Origin: Owenia fusiformis
Taxonomy: Eukaryota > Annelida > Polychaeta > Sabellida > Oweniidae
Length of the DNA: 64,000 nt
Reading direction: 5' to 3'
NCBI GenBank assembly: GCA_903813345.2
Contig: CAIIXF020000011.1
Coordinates: 35,994,166-36,058,165, forward strand
A program made the position numbers and the translations under genes. Each line of letters opens with the position of its first letter. The first letter of the stretch is position 1. The notes under the pieces are model-generated. The model saw only the letters and a program-made list of their open reading frames with translations. It was not told where the DNA came from and did no database searches. Positions 25,300 through 36,100 of this stretch are shown here, piece after piece.

Positions 25300-26199
25300 A
25301 TGGGAACCTTCATGGGTCACGCCCTTCCAGGGTCATTCTTCATCATCTTTGCTAGCTGGTGGATTATCAACATATGGATCCGTTACTTCCGTTCAAAACA
25401 ACGAGGCACTGAGTTCAGATCCTCTGCCACGTTTAAATGTTCGTGTCTATGTGGGAAGCTTGGAACTTGGCAAGTTGAGGGTGCCTTGAAAATGCTGTTC
25501 TGTTCTATAGGCCTCACTGGAGAAATGATCACAGGATTCGACGATAAAGGAAATTTTGTAAATTTTGGAAACGCCCAACATATCACAATGTTTGCTGCAT
25601 TTGGACTTTCAGGATTGATTGACATTTTAATGCATCACGATTTCCCAATTCCAAAAGGGATGGACTATGTTGGTATGCTTGTTGCTGTAATGGTGGAAGG
25701 GGTGCTGTTCTTATTCCATCTCCATGGACGAAAACCAATGGATATCCAGGTCCACATCCTGCTCGTTTACGTCCTCGGGGCCAGTATAGTGTCATTACTG
25801 GTTGAAATGTACATTCAGAATAGTGTTCTAGCAGCCTTGGCAAGATCATACTGTGTGCTGATTCAGGGAACCTGGTTTTGGCAGGTGGGGGCCATTCTTT
25901 ACCCCCACCATGTTAACCCTAATGCCTCTCGGTGGGACGAGGAGGATCACGAACAGATGATGATAACTGTGTTAATATTTGCCTGGCACATGATCATTGA
26001 CTTCATAGTCATAATAATCATGGGTGCCGCAGTTAATTGCTATATTAAACGTACCGGCAATTGTTATGATGCAATTCAAATGCAAAACCTTATCCATAAA
26101 GACTCTACAGGTCAAACTGTAATCAACCTTGGCGACAGTGACAATGATAGCGACCTTGAGTTTGAGAAACCATCCAGAGCAACGGTGTCGACAAAATAA
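25300..26199 (+). CDS. TMEM45A/B-like membrane protein (DUF716)
   Basis: 299 aa in one uninterrupted exon. Family hallmarks: the N-terminal GTFMGHALPGSFFIIFASWW (residues 2-21), NAQHITMF (91-98; WQHSTMY in vertebrates), VEGVLFLFHLHGRKPMD (132-148) and the most conserved block IQGTWFWQVGAILYP (188-202). About seven hydrophobic segments follow the family layout, ending in an acidic tail with SDNDSDLEFE. Members are Golgi/endosomal or plasma-membrane proteins without a settled biochemical activity; TMEM45B has been linked to traffic and pain models in mammals. Two TGAs (one in frame at about 25276) precede the ATG, and an acceptor TTTTCAG at 25254 shows the 5' UTR is spliced. I cannot tell TMEM45A from TMEM45B, as the split is vertebrate-specific. 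Confidence 0.95.
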   Translation: MGTFMGHALPGSFFIIFASWWIINIWIRYFRSKQRGTEFRSSATFKCSCLCGKLGTWQVEGALKMLFCSIGLTGEMITGFDDKGNFVNFGNAQHITMFAAFGLSGLIDILMHHDFPIPKGMDYVGMLVAVMVEGVLFLFHLHGRKPMDIQVHILLVYVLGASIVSLLVEMYIQNSVLAALARSYCVLIQGTWFWQVGAILYPHHVNPNASRWDEEDHEQMMITVLIFAWHMIIDFIVIIIMGAAVNCYIKRTGNCYDAIQMQNLIHKDSTGQTVINLGDSDNDSDLEFEKPSRATVSTK

Positions 26200-26350
26200 A
26201 CTTGTGAAATAATTCTCAGACTTTACACTGAGGTTGTTTTGTATGAACATATGTGGGACATGGTTGTTTTGTAAATGATTCAAGAGGAAGGAATTAAAGG
26301 GATAAGTAGAGATGGAGATTGTAAATATAGGAAGTAATATGCACTTCTAA

Positions 26351-26356
26351 AATAAA
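26351..26356 (+). terminator. Polyadenylation signal of the TMEM45-like gene
   Basis: AATAAA 152 bases after the TAA stop, giving a plausible short 3' UTR. It is the first such hexamer downstream. Confidence 0.5.
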
Positions 26357-26862
26357 GATTTGGTCAGTCATCTCAATTCTTTCTGAAAAATATCTGACAT
26401 CTGATCATATAGACGTTTTTGAAGATTTAAAAAGTCCAAATCATTAGAATTGAAAATACTTCAAAACCTTTTCCAAATAACTTTAAAAATCAAAGATTAT
26501 CCTGAGATTTCATCTTTTGTGAAAGAATTGCATGATGAGAGCTAAAATAATGTAATGTATTAATAATTGCTACAAAACTGACTCACTGTTACTTCATCTT
26601 CATCTCTTCTCCTCCCTTAAAGCCATAAAGGAGGTAAACCTTAATTCCTATATTTGGATGTACATGCATTTATGCATATAAAGACACATTACAGATTGCT
26701 CTATAGTGCAACATACAATTAATGCTAGATTCATGCAGGACCTAACTAAATCAAAATGTGTCTGGTGTTTCATGTATGCATCACATCTATCAGAGCTGTC
26801 AAAGGAATTTAAATTATTGCTAATTGCAGATTGATATTGATCATGCTTTATGAATACATTTA

Positions 26863-27105
26863 TTAAGGTAGTTCCACACTTTCAGATTTTTTTCAATTTG
26901 GGGAAAATAATTTCAGTATAAATCAAAAAAAAATTTTGATTTGAACATTTCATTCTACCATTATGTGTACATCTACACAAGTTTTTTAACCAGTTTTGTT
27001 AATTATTGGTGCTTACAATGAAAATTTTTACTATGCAGATGTACCTTAAAATACTTGCATTCATGAAGATTGCATGATAATGTTCATGATGTGGAACTAC
27101 CTTAA
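26863..27105. mobile_element. MITE with TTAAGGTAGTTCCAC termini
   Basis: 15-base perfect inverted termini TTAAGGTAGTTCCAC / GTGGAACTACCTTAA, 243 bases, beginning and ending in TTAA as in piggyBac-type insertions. Confidence 0.85.
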
Positions 27106-27159
27106 GGAACTTATGACTGTGTTGTATAACCACATTGAGCAAAAAAGTGTGATGATGTA

Positions 27160-27312
27160 TAGACCTGCTACTGCATGGAGTTCATTTGACTTCATTTAGA
27201 GATGTCTTATATTGTTGCTTGCTCCATGGAGTTCATATGACTCCATTCAGAGATGTCTTATGTTGTTGCTTGCTCCATGGAGTTCATTTGACTCCATGCG
27301 GTGTCTTATGTT
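27160..27312 (+). repeat. Three tandem ~51-bp units
   Basis: CATGGAGTTCATTTGACT and AGATGTCTTATGTTGTTGCT recur at 27174, 27224 and 27276. Too short to be a gene. Confidence 0.85.
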
Positions 27313-28008
27313 GCACTATAGTGTATTGTTACACACTTGCTACATGTTCATATCACTACAAAACCTAAAATGGATGGTGTTCAAATATCAACAATTGTTG
27401 AAAACAAAATTCATTCCATTTGGGGAAGAAGGTATTCCATGAATGGAGAATATTTTTGGGAAAAAATCATTTGTAAGGCAAGTCAATATTTTCAATTTTT
27501 GGTGTGTGTTGAAAGTGAAGTGAGAAAACTTTGTTATTCCATAATACTGTTGAGATTTGAACCCTATCCCTGTCATGCTACATCATGTGTTAAAAACATA
27601 AAAAATTGTTTTGCTATTTTCTACAATGAAAAATATTTTTAAATTGTCTGTAGGAATAGATTATAAAGAGTTTATATATTGTACAATGTTTTTATTATTA
27701 TTAATGTCTGTATATATTCAAGAGACCAGATCAGCATCATAAAATCTATGTCTATTCGCAGTTTCATTTATTTTGAACCAAAGACTTTGTACATTACATT
27801 GGAGCATTTCAACTCTGGTCACTCTTCCATGTGCAATTTTGGCATCTTCATATAATACCTTGTTTGCTATATATTTTTGGATCCACTTATGATAAACTTG
27901 CATAAGTGGGTGTAGTTTGTAAACCCCAATTGATCATGCTGTTCATGTTCCTTTGGATACATGTATAGATGGTGTATTACAAATGAATAATGAAGGATTT
28001 CACATTGT
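27313..28008. other. No gene seen
   Basis: AT-rich, with two short frames (27337-27639 +, 27718-27903 -) that lack family features or splice partners. Confidence 0.45.
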
Positions 28009-28412
28009 TAGGTACAGCTGGAAAATAACATTTTGGTAAAAAATTGCTATACCTGCACATGTTATTTTCTAGTACAAAATAAAGTATGAAGGCATGTATC
28101 AATTTCCTTGCTTTTTTTCAGGAAAGTATCATTACATTGTCTTCTTTTAGAATATCTGGTAGGCGCTCAATGGGAACTCAAGGAAATTCTGATATTTCAC
28201 ATTTTTCCAAATTTTATTTCAAAGTTTCCAGACAACACAAGAGCTCCCATTGACCTGTTTCCAAGTTTACTAAAAGTAGACAGTGTAATGATACTTTCCT
28301 GAAAAAAGCAAGGAAATACACACATACCTTCATACTTAATTTTGTACCAGAAAATAACATGTGCAGGTATAGCAATTTTTTACCAAAATGTTACTTTCCA
28401 GCTGAACCTTAA
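28009..28412. mobile_element. Foldback MITE (GTACAGCTGGAAAATAACAT family), copy 1
   Basis: Arms of about 130 bases run from GGTACAGCTGGAAAATAACA at 28011 to the complement ending in AGCTGAACCTTAA at 28412. A second, one-armed copy is at 46573-46853. Confidence 0.9.
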
Positions 28413-28483
28413 GCTTAGTTTACATTAGGGCTTTATTCATTTTTAAATCCAAGTTTAATTGTTGTAATTTTGTAAATGATCAG

Positions 28484-29368
28484 GATGTGACCCATATTGG
28501 CATTGTCATATTCAGAATTTGACCCATATTGGCATTGTCATGTTTTGAATTTGACCCATATTGGCCTTGTCATATTTAGAATGTGACCCATATTGGCATT
28601 GTCATATTCAGAATTTGACCCATATTGGGATTGTCATATTCAGAATGTGACCCATATTGGCAATGTCATATTCAGAATGTGACCCATATTGGCAATGTCA
28701 TATTTAGAATGTGACCCATATTGGCATTGTCATATTCAGAATTTGACCCATATTGACATTGTCATGTTCAGAATGTGACCCATATTGGCATTGTCATGTT
28801 CAGAATGTGACCCATATTGGCATTGTCATGTTCAGAATGTGACCCATATTGGCAATGTCATATTCAGAATGTGACCCATATTGGCATTGTCATATTCAGA
28901 ATGTGACCCATATTGACATTGTCATGTTCAGAATGTGACCCATATTGGCATTGTCATGTTCAGAATGTGACCCATATTTGCATTGTCATGTTCAGAATGT
29001 TACCCGTATTGGCATTGTCATATTCAGAATGTGACCCATATTTGCATTGTCATATTCAGAATGTGACCCATATTGGCATTGTCATATTCAGAATGTGACC
29101 CATATTTGCATTGTCATGTTCAGAATGTTACCCGTATTGGCATTGTCATGTTTTGAATTTGACCCATATCGGCATTGTCATGTTTTGAATTTGACCCATA
29201 TTGGCAATGTCATGTTCAGAATGTGACCCATATTGGCATTGTCATATTCAGAATGTGACCCATATTGGCAATGTCATATTCAGAATGTGACCCATATTGG
29301 CATTGTCATATTCAGAATGTGACCCATATTTGCATATCGGCATTGTCATTTTCTGAATGTGACCCATA
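28484..29368 (+). repeat. 32-bp minisatellite, about 27 copies
   Basis: Unit GAATGTGACCCATATTGGCA then TTGTCATATTCA, at strict 32-base spacing. Variants (TTTGAATTTGACCC, ATTTGCATT, GTTACCCG) occur in blocks, showing higher-order duplication. 32 is not a multiple of three, so ORFs inside are short. Confidence 0.97.
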
Positions 29369-29417
29369 TTAGCATTGCATTGTACAGTGTTGTTTAGATA
29401 TAAGGTCTAATGATGTT

Positions 29418-29606
29418 CACTCCCCTCCATAAGTTTGGCAACCAATCACTTTGAATCATTTATCAAAACCTGTGTATTTGGTAATTCTAAAGAATTCATC
29501 TTTGTCATCATATTCTGAACTATTATAATTAAGGATTCAACCATTGACACGTTTTGATAAGTTATCCAATGAAAACTTCCCATTGTCAAACCTCTGGAGC
29601 GGAGTG
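29418..29606. mobile_element. CACTCCCC-family MITE, copy 3
   Basis: CACTCCCCTCCATAAGTTTG at 29418, and an imperfect complement (TTTGACAAT.. in the arm) ending GGAGCGGAGTG at 29606. 189 bases. It lies directly after the 32-bp array. Confidence 0.8.
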
Positions 29607-30300
29607 CACATGATTGTTTTGTAACATAATTGTTATTGTTTTTATAGCCTTTAAATCATTAAATTGAGCAAAATGTGATAAATTGCCAAAACCGTAATTA
29701 GCAAAGTGCATTAATTCCATATTATTATTATTAATTATTATTAATCATATACTTACACATATCATGCACACAGTAAACAATCTGCACAATGGACCATAAT
29801 GGACTATGAATTAATTTTGTATTCTTGCCAAAAGTCAAGTTGTTTCAAGTTTTAAAAAAATAGTAATTTAAATATTTCTCAAACTTAAGGAACATATTTT
29901 TGTTGCCAAGCAACTAATACGTTGCTAGGAGTTGCAAAAGGTTTAGTAAAATTTGTATAATTATAATTTTTGCATAAAATTGAATACAATTTAGCTTTGG
30001 TTCAGACCCCTCCCCATCTTCAAAATAACTTATTGACAATGAAAAGACACTCTCCTATTTTAGTTTTAGGTGTGACTGTTTCTTATGGCTCTTCCTTATA
30101 AGGAAAAATTGACTATTTCACCCATATCCAAGAAATGCTAGTGAATTTTGTAGAATTATGCATTTAATAATTTTATTTTATTTAAAATGTCCCCTGAATA
30201 TCCAAATACAAGAGATAAATGGGAGTGACTTACAAAAAAGCAGTTTTCATGCATTATTGTCGCATTGGCTGATTGATTAAGATTAATTAAGACTTCGACT
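29607..30300. other. No gene seen
   Basis: AT-rich sequence, with ATTATTATTAATTATTATTAA near 29722. Confidence 0.5.
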
Positions 30301-30443
30301 AATGCCTCGGTCACATTTGCTCCGATCCATCGACCGGCGCCCGGCCGATTGAATGTTTTGTTCAATATTGTATTCAATTTTGAACAAAATACTCAATCGG
30401 CCGGGCGCTGTAGCGAAAATCGGAGAAAATGTGACCAGGGCAT
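30301..30443. mobile_element. GC-rich hairpin MITE
   Basis: AATGCCTCGGTCACATTTGC and TCCGAT at the left, CGGAGAAAATGTGACCAGGG and CATT at the right. The inner arms CGCCCGGCCGATTGA / TCAATCGGCCGGGCG are exact and the loop is AT-rich. Its GC content is far above the flanks. Confidence 0.9.
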
Positions 30444-30980
30444 TATTAAGACACTCACAGGAATTATCCTGAAACATTCTTTATTTCAACTGGATCCATA
30501 AGTATAGTTTATAGAAAGTTGTCTATATGTATATATACAGACTACAGATATATGTAATATAATTATACATATACAGATGCATTTTCCTTATACATAAACT
30601 AGACTGAGCTGTTACTTCATTTCTTTACCTCCTCTCCCCATACTCTTACATTGCCTCATATAAATATCAGACTTGATACAGAGTAATGGTTACAATATGT
30701 AACTTGTAAGGGGGAAGCTACATCATTCAAATTAAACCAACTGGAACAAAATAATATACTATTTTCTTTAAACCTGAGTCTAGTTTATGTGTGACTTTTG
30801 TGTACAATTATTTGAATTTTAAATTATGTTAAACTATTATAGGTTGTGATTTTAATATATTCAGAACTGCATGTGTTATTTGTAAATGCCAGTCTTACAT
30901 TGCATATAACTCTAATTATATGCTTAACAGACTTGCATTGGAGTCAGTTCAGAAAAAACTTGGCAAATATAATATATCAA
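30444..30980. other. No gene seen
   Basis: AT-rich; TATATGTATATATACAGA-type simple sequence near 30522. Confidence 0.5.
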
Positions 30981-31171
30981 CAAGGGCTGTTCAATAAATT
31001 CTGATAAAATGTTCTTATTAATTTTATGTGTAGCAAGGATGGACTTGAAACTTTTATTGACAATTGCCCGAGTCTGTAAAACTTGAAAAGATTTGGTAAT
31101 AGTTGCATTCAGAGGATTCTGTTTATGGTTGCTACGGTAACACCAGATTTAGTATGATTGAACAGCCCTTG
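30981..31171. mobile_element. Mariner-type MITE, TIR CAAGGGCTGTTCAAT
   Basis: CAAGGGCTGTTCAATAAATT at 30981 and complement ATTGAACAGCCCTTG ending 31171. 191 bases. CAAGGG-type ends are typical of Tc1/mariner relatives in invertebrates. Confidence 0.8.
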
Positions 31172-31520
31172 TTTATCTCGATTAATGTCGCAATGTTCAG
31201 TCATCAACAATCATTAAACATTTATATTTTTGTAGAAAATTGTATTAATATCATTACTTACTGAATACAAACAATGCACTTTTAGTATAATTTTGGTTTT
31301 GAATTGAAATATTGTGAAGTGAGAAGATGTATGTAATTTCGTTTACAAATACTGGATGTATAAGATGTGGTATCATATTAAATGCAGAAAACCCAAAAGG
31401 CTTGAAAGAAGCGCAGGCAATTTTATTTTACAATTTCACATGTAAAATGCATTTACTTTTCAGCACTCATTAATTATCAATAATGATTTTATTATTCCAA
31501 GTGTAATTGACTTCAGTGTA

Positions 31521-31593
31521 CAAGGGTTGTCCAAAAAGTTTTAAAACTTTGTCCTAATCCAAAGAGTTTTTATTTATTCTTTTTGGACAACAC
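31521..31593. mobile_element. Very short mariner-type palindromic element
   Basis: CAAGGGTTGTCCAAAAAG at 31521 and complement TTTTTGGACAACA ending 31593, with AAGTTTTAAAACTTTG at the centre. Confidence 0.65.
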
Positions 31594-33014
31594 TAAGATA
31601 CTGTTCTATAACAGTTATCTATGATGGGATTTTATTTGTACATCATGAGGCATATATTTTGATCTGTGAAATAAAGCTTTCATTATGTGAATGTTAGTAA
31701 CCTGACATTTGTGTTGATGTCTTTTGGTGTTCTCAAGCATAAAGGGACCAAGGCAATATTTCAATGGAGTCCAAATACAGTATTTAATTGACTACATTTC
31801 AGTGTGGCCATCCTCCCCCTTAAAAATTGATGCATCTTACTTCAATAAAAAGGTAGAATAAGTACATACAGTCTACCAGTCATATATTTGTCGAACAGGC
31901 TGGGGTTGTTTTATTATTCATTTTAAAAGGCATGTACTGTACTGAACACAAAACTGTGCAATGTAGGAGAATGCCAACATTAACAGCTACTTGTTAACTA
32001 CATTTATGACTTGGGCGTTGTGATTTAACAGAGAACCTACATGCAAAAAGTCAACATTAAGAGGTCTCTTGACTGTTGTTGAATTGAGATTTATTGCAAA
32101 CTTGCACACAATCATTAATCTGAATTACATCTACAAGCTATGGAAATTTGAGACAAAAATGGCACGAAAACACATCCTCATGTGGTAATTAATTAACAGT
32201 GTCCTATTAAAGCATTTTGTCATTGAAATTGAACTAGTTTTTGGCTTATATGGCGAGACTTTGGAATCACCAATTTATCCACCTTTTTTTGATAAATGAA
32301 AAGTGCCATTTGTTTGAACTATTTCTCATATTCATTTAATAAGAGGATGATACTAGGAATTTACACCCTTGTTTCGAGCTCTTACTTTTGACTTGTTTTT
32401 GAGATATCAACTTTTTCACCATGAATGGCGCCACTTTTACCCTTGCATTAAAGTAGACCATGGCCAGAACAATTAAGCAGAGATCTAAGACCAGATCATG
32501 GTAACTGAAACATTTGAAATTATTTTCATACTTCACAAATTTAATATGTTAACATGGCATTATACTCTGAGCAAAGATAACAATTTTATCAGAACAAAAT
32601 ATTTATTAAATAGATTTCATGTTGGTCTTAACACCAACAAGGGTGACATCTTTATATTAATAATATTGAAAATATATCTCACAGATCATTTCAACATATT
32701 CTAAACACCCAGTCTCCTCTGCTTTAACATGTCTAATGTGATCCAACATCACACTGAATATCAGAATATGGATGTCCCATTCCACAAGTTTATAATGGTC
32801 ATTGGTCCTATATTCTGATCCTTGATCCAGTTTTGACTGTTGATTTGACACATATATGTAAGTATTCATGTCTTTGAAAATGACACTAATTCAGATTTGA
32901 ATGTAAACTGTATGACACAATTTCTTCAGTATTCATATACATGTACATATGCAGTCTCCCCCTCCCTTCACTGTGTTCCTGAATACGTCCTGGTTCATTG
33001 GCTGTCATTTTGTC
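31594..33014. other. No second gene seen; likely 3' flank or 3' UTR of CFAP298
   Basis: No convincing frame. The part nearest 33014 would be the CFAP298 3' UTR. Confidence 0.45.
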
Positions 33015-33119
33015 TCAGTGGAATTTGATGTTATTGAGTCCTTGGAATTGTCTTTTAAGTTGATTGGTATCTGCCCATTGTGAATCCAAGTAAGCATCCT
33101 CAGATTCTTTGTCCAATTT
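33015..33119 (-). CDS. CFAP298: CFAP298 terminal coding exon 7
   Basis: 34 codons plus TGA (33017-33015): KLDKESEDAYLDSQWADTNQ then LKRQFQGLNNIKFH. It follows the family C-terminus (DDAYLNSPWADNTALKRHF in human). The acceptor is TTTATTTCAG. The 3' UTR would lie below 33015; an AATAAA on the minus strand near 32600 is a possible polyadenylation signal but is unproven. Confidence 0.93.
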   Translation of the reverse strand, partial: KLDKESEDAYLDSQWADTNQLKRQFQGLNNIKFH

Positions 33120-36100
33120 CTGAAATAAAAACAAGAAATTATTTTGTATACTCATATATATTGACGTAAAATGAGACACCCTGTATAATTATACAGGTGT
33201 AATAGATCATTCAATAAGTTCTCAGAAAAGGGCTGAGTAGAATAAGTAATCTGTTGAATTAACCATTTCTAAACCATTAAGCATGTTCATCTGGGCTTAC
33301 AAGTGAAATGAATCCCATGCGACAATGCCTACCTTAAAGGAACAGATAGTGTGCCATTTTTTGTTATTACAGAATGTTTTAAAATGACAATATTTCAAAA
33401 TATTGTATTCAGAATTGCATTTATCAAGGTTAAGTGAAAATACTGCAGTTTAACAATTACTTTAAATTCTTCTTGTTTTTTATAGTAATACGCCATCATT
33501 TGTTTTTGCTCTTCTTCATTGACGACAGGTTCACGAGCAGGTGCTCCGCCCCCTCGCTGCAATAACAAATATAAAAATGCACCATTATAAAACCATTATA
33601 ATGTAATTTTAAGTGTCTCGTAGCTATAATAGGTAAAAGGCACAATGTTGTGGACTTGGCAGGTGTTGATAATGATTTATCACGATGCAAATCAACAATT
33701 TATTAATAACACATTGTAAGAAGTTTTACTGCAATAACATCGTACAGTTGAATCGATTTCTACTAAATGAGCAATATAGCAAAACCACCGTGGAATAGCC
33801 TGACACCGGTAAAGTCAGACACCAACGGTAATGTCCGCCATTTGTGACAACAGTATCTGACTTTACTGTTGTCAGGCTATTCCGGTGTGCAAAGTGAAAA
33901 ATTGTACAATGTTATTGTGCATTTGAAATATTGATAGCCTTAGGTGTAGGATTGGGTCATGATAACCAAATCGTAGAGAGCTATAAGAAAACAAACAATT
34001 TCGAACACTTTTTTCCACTAAGATTTAATACATTTAGGTAATCCAAAACTTTCTATCTGCACAAAAATATTATTAAAATAAGAAGGCTTTTCTTTTTGGG
34101 TCACCCTATAGCTAAATATGTAAAGTTACACTAATAAAATTACATGTTAACTGATGGAACTTCCGAAACGTGTTGTACGCTTGAGAGGCCAGACCAAAAT
34201 CAATTATTCATTCAGTTATCCTGTAGCAATTGGCCATCAAGTATAACTGTCACTGCTCAATAGAGTATTTCAAAATATTGTGATCGTGAATGGAGAATAT
34301 TCATAAGGATTAGAGGCTTACAATACAAAGCTTTCTAATTGATATTATATGAACTTCCATTATGATAATGCCTCAATATGCATTGCAGCAGCCTACCTTT
34401 TGTATTTTTGCAACTATTTTTGTTTTTTTCGTTTTTCCCGATAAAATCCATTAATTTTTTTCCTCGTTGTAGTTCCTTCCCTGCCCACCAGAGGACTGCT
34501 TGTGGCTCTTCAATGACGTCCAGAGATGCCTAGGAATTGCATATTATTCATTAAATAAACTGTTATTTCTCAAGATCATAATTCAAAACTTCAATCTCAT
34601 GAATTTCAGACACTTATGTTTATAAGACCTAAACCTAATCAAGATCTAATATTTCCCTTTTAAACAATGAAATGCATTTTTTGAATGCCCAGATGATGAA
34701 CTGTACTAAAGATTCTCTAATGCGACCCAACCATTCAAATGAGGATTTTGAGAAGTTCCTCGCCCCATGAGTGTTATACACAATGAAAGAAAGTGTTTAA
34801 CGTTCACAGTATATTACACATGGGAGTAATAAGTAATAATATCTTTATAGACAACATATGAAGCCTGGGTTACACTGCCAGAATTCTTGGTATTGATTAT
34901 CAATTATTGCGCGAAAGTACAATTATTTTAAAACGGTACAAAGGATAAATAGTAAATGAATGTACATTTAACAGAAATATTTAAATTCTGCCCTAAACTA
35001 CCTGGTTGTGGTTTGTAGAGCATATTTCATCAAATTACATGCTATTGTCAAATGTTGCCTGTATAATAGTTTTTCGATTGTGCACAAATCTAACTTAGAC
35101 TTCTGTAATTTTTCACTGTAAAAATTCACCTGACTTCCTGATAAATCTTCCTCGTTCTCAAACTCTGCTCTGATTGGATCATGTGGAGGGAGTCCCATTG
35201 GGTAAACGATAGTTACAGCACCTCTTAGGATATCTAAGGCATCTTGAACTGTGGCCTGGGTCACACACATATTACTGGCAACATTTTTCTGTAAAAGACA
35301 ATATATCTGCTGAGTTCAAATATGGTTAAAGTCATTTGTACCAAGGTCACGTGACAAAAATAACAAAATCACATTATTTCTTGAAAGCCAATGAACTCAT
35401 TGAAGGTTAGCAAAGGCTCTTTGGTTTCCAGACCATATTGCTTTGGGGGTATAAGCTTTTCAAATATATAAATGAGGCAAAAAATGTTTTTAATCAGATA
35501 TACATTTGTAAAAGAGGTCAAGGTCAAACTTACATTAGATATTTTTGCTTTTGCTTCTGCTATGGTTTTTGTTAGAACTTCTGCCATCTGGTCATTTGGA
35601 GCTGAAAAATGTAAAATCAAAATACAATTGGCAGATTATATTTCCAGTTGGAGAGAATTACGTCAAGTATGCCTACTATGAAATCCATCAAATCACAGTG
35701 CCATGGGATTAGCATTTTCAATAACTCAGATTATATTAATATCTCTAATTCTCATGCATTAAGACTCAATCAAATTGATATGCAAAAATGAAGTGCAATA
35801 TTATTATTTCCTTCTAGAACTTTGACCCATTGCACTTTGTAAATCTTAGCACAAACTTTAATGTGAAACATACTTAAATACCAGGGTTAGTGGACACATA
35901 TCTTGATATTCAAATATTGGCAAAATTCACCTTATTAAGACAGTATTGAAAATAAAAGAAATGATTGAACACTCAAGGACAAATGTCTGTGACAGCCCGT
36001 GTCATAAATTGTTTCAAACCTACCATGCTGATCTCTTCTAAACCAATCAGCGAGCAGGAAGGAACATATGTTTAATACATGCTCATTAAATATGCGATGA

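Noticed and set aside
25383-26283. Minus-strand frames of 80-103 codons across the TMEM45-like gene
   Set aside because: They are shadows of the plus-strand coding exon, which is clearly recognised.
28484-29368. Regular direct repeats that could suggest a CRISPR array
   Set aside because: Units abut without unique spacers and the window is a eukaryotic nuclear genome; this is a minisatellite.
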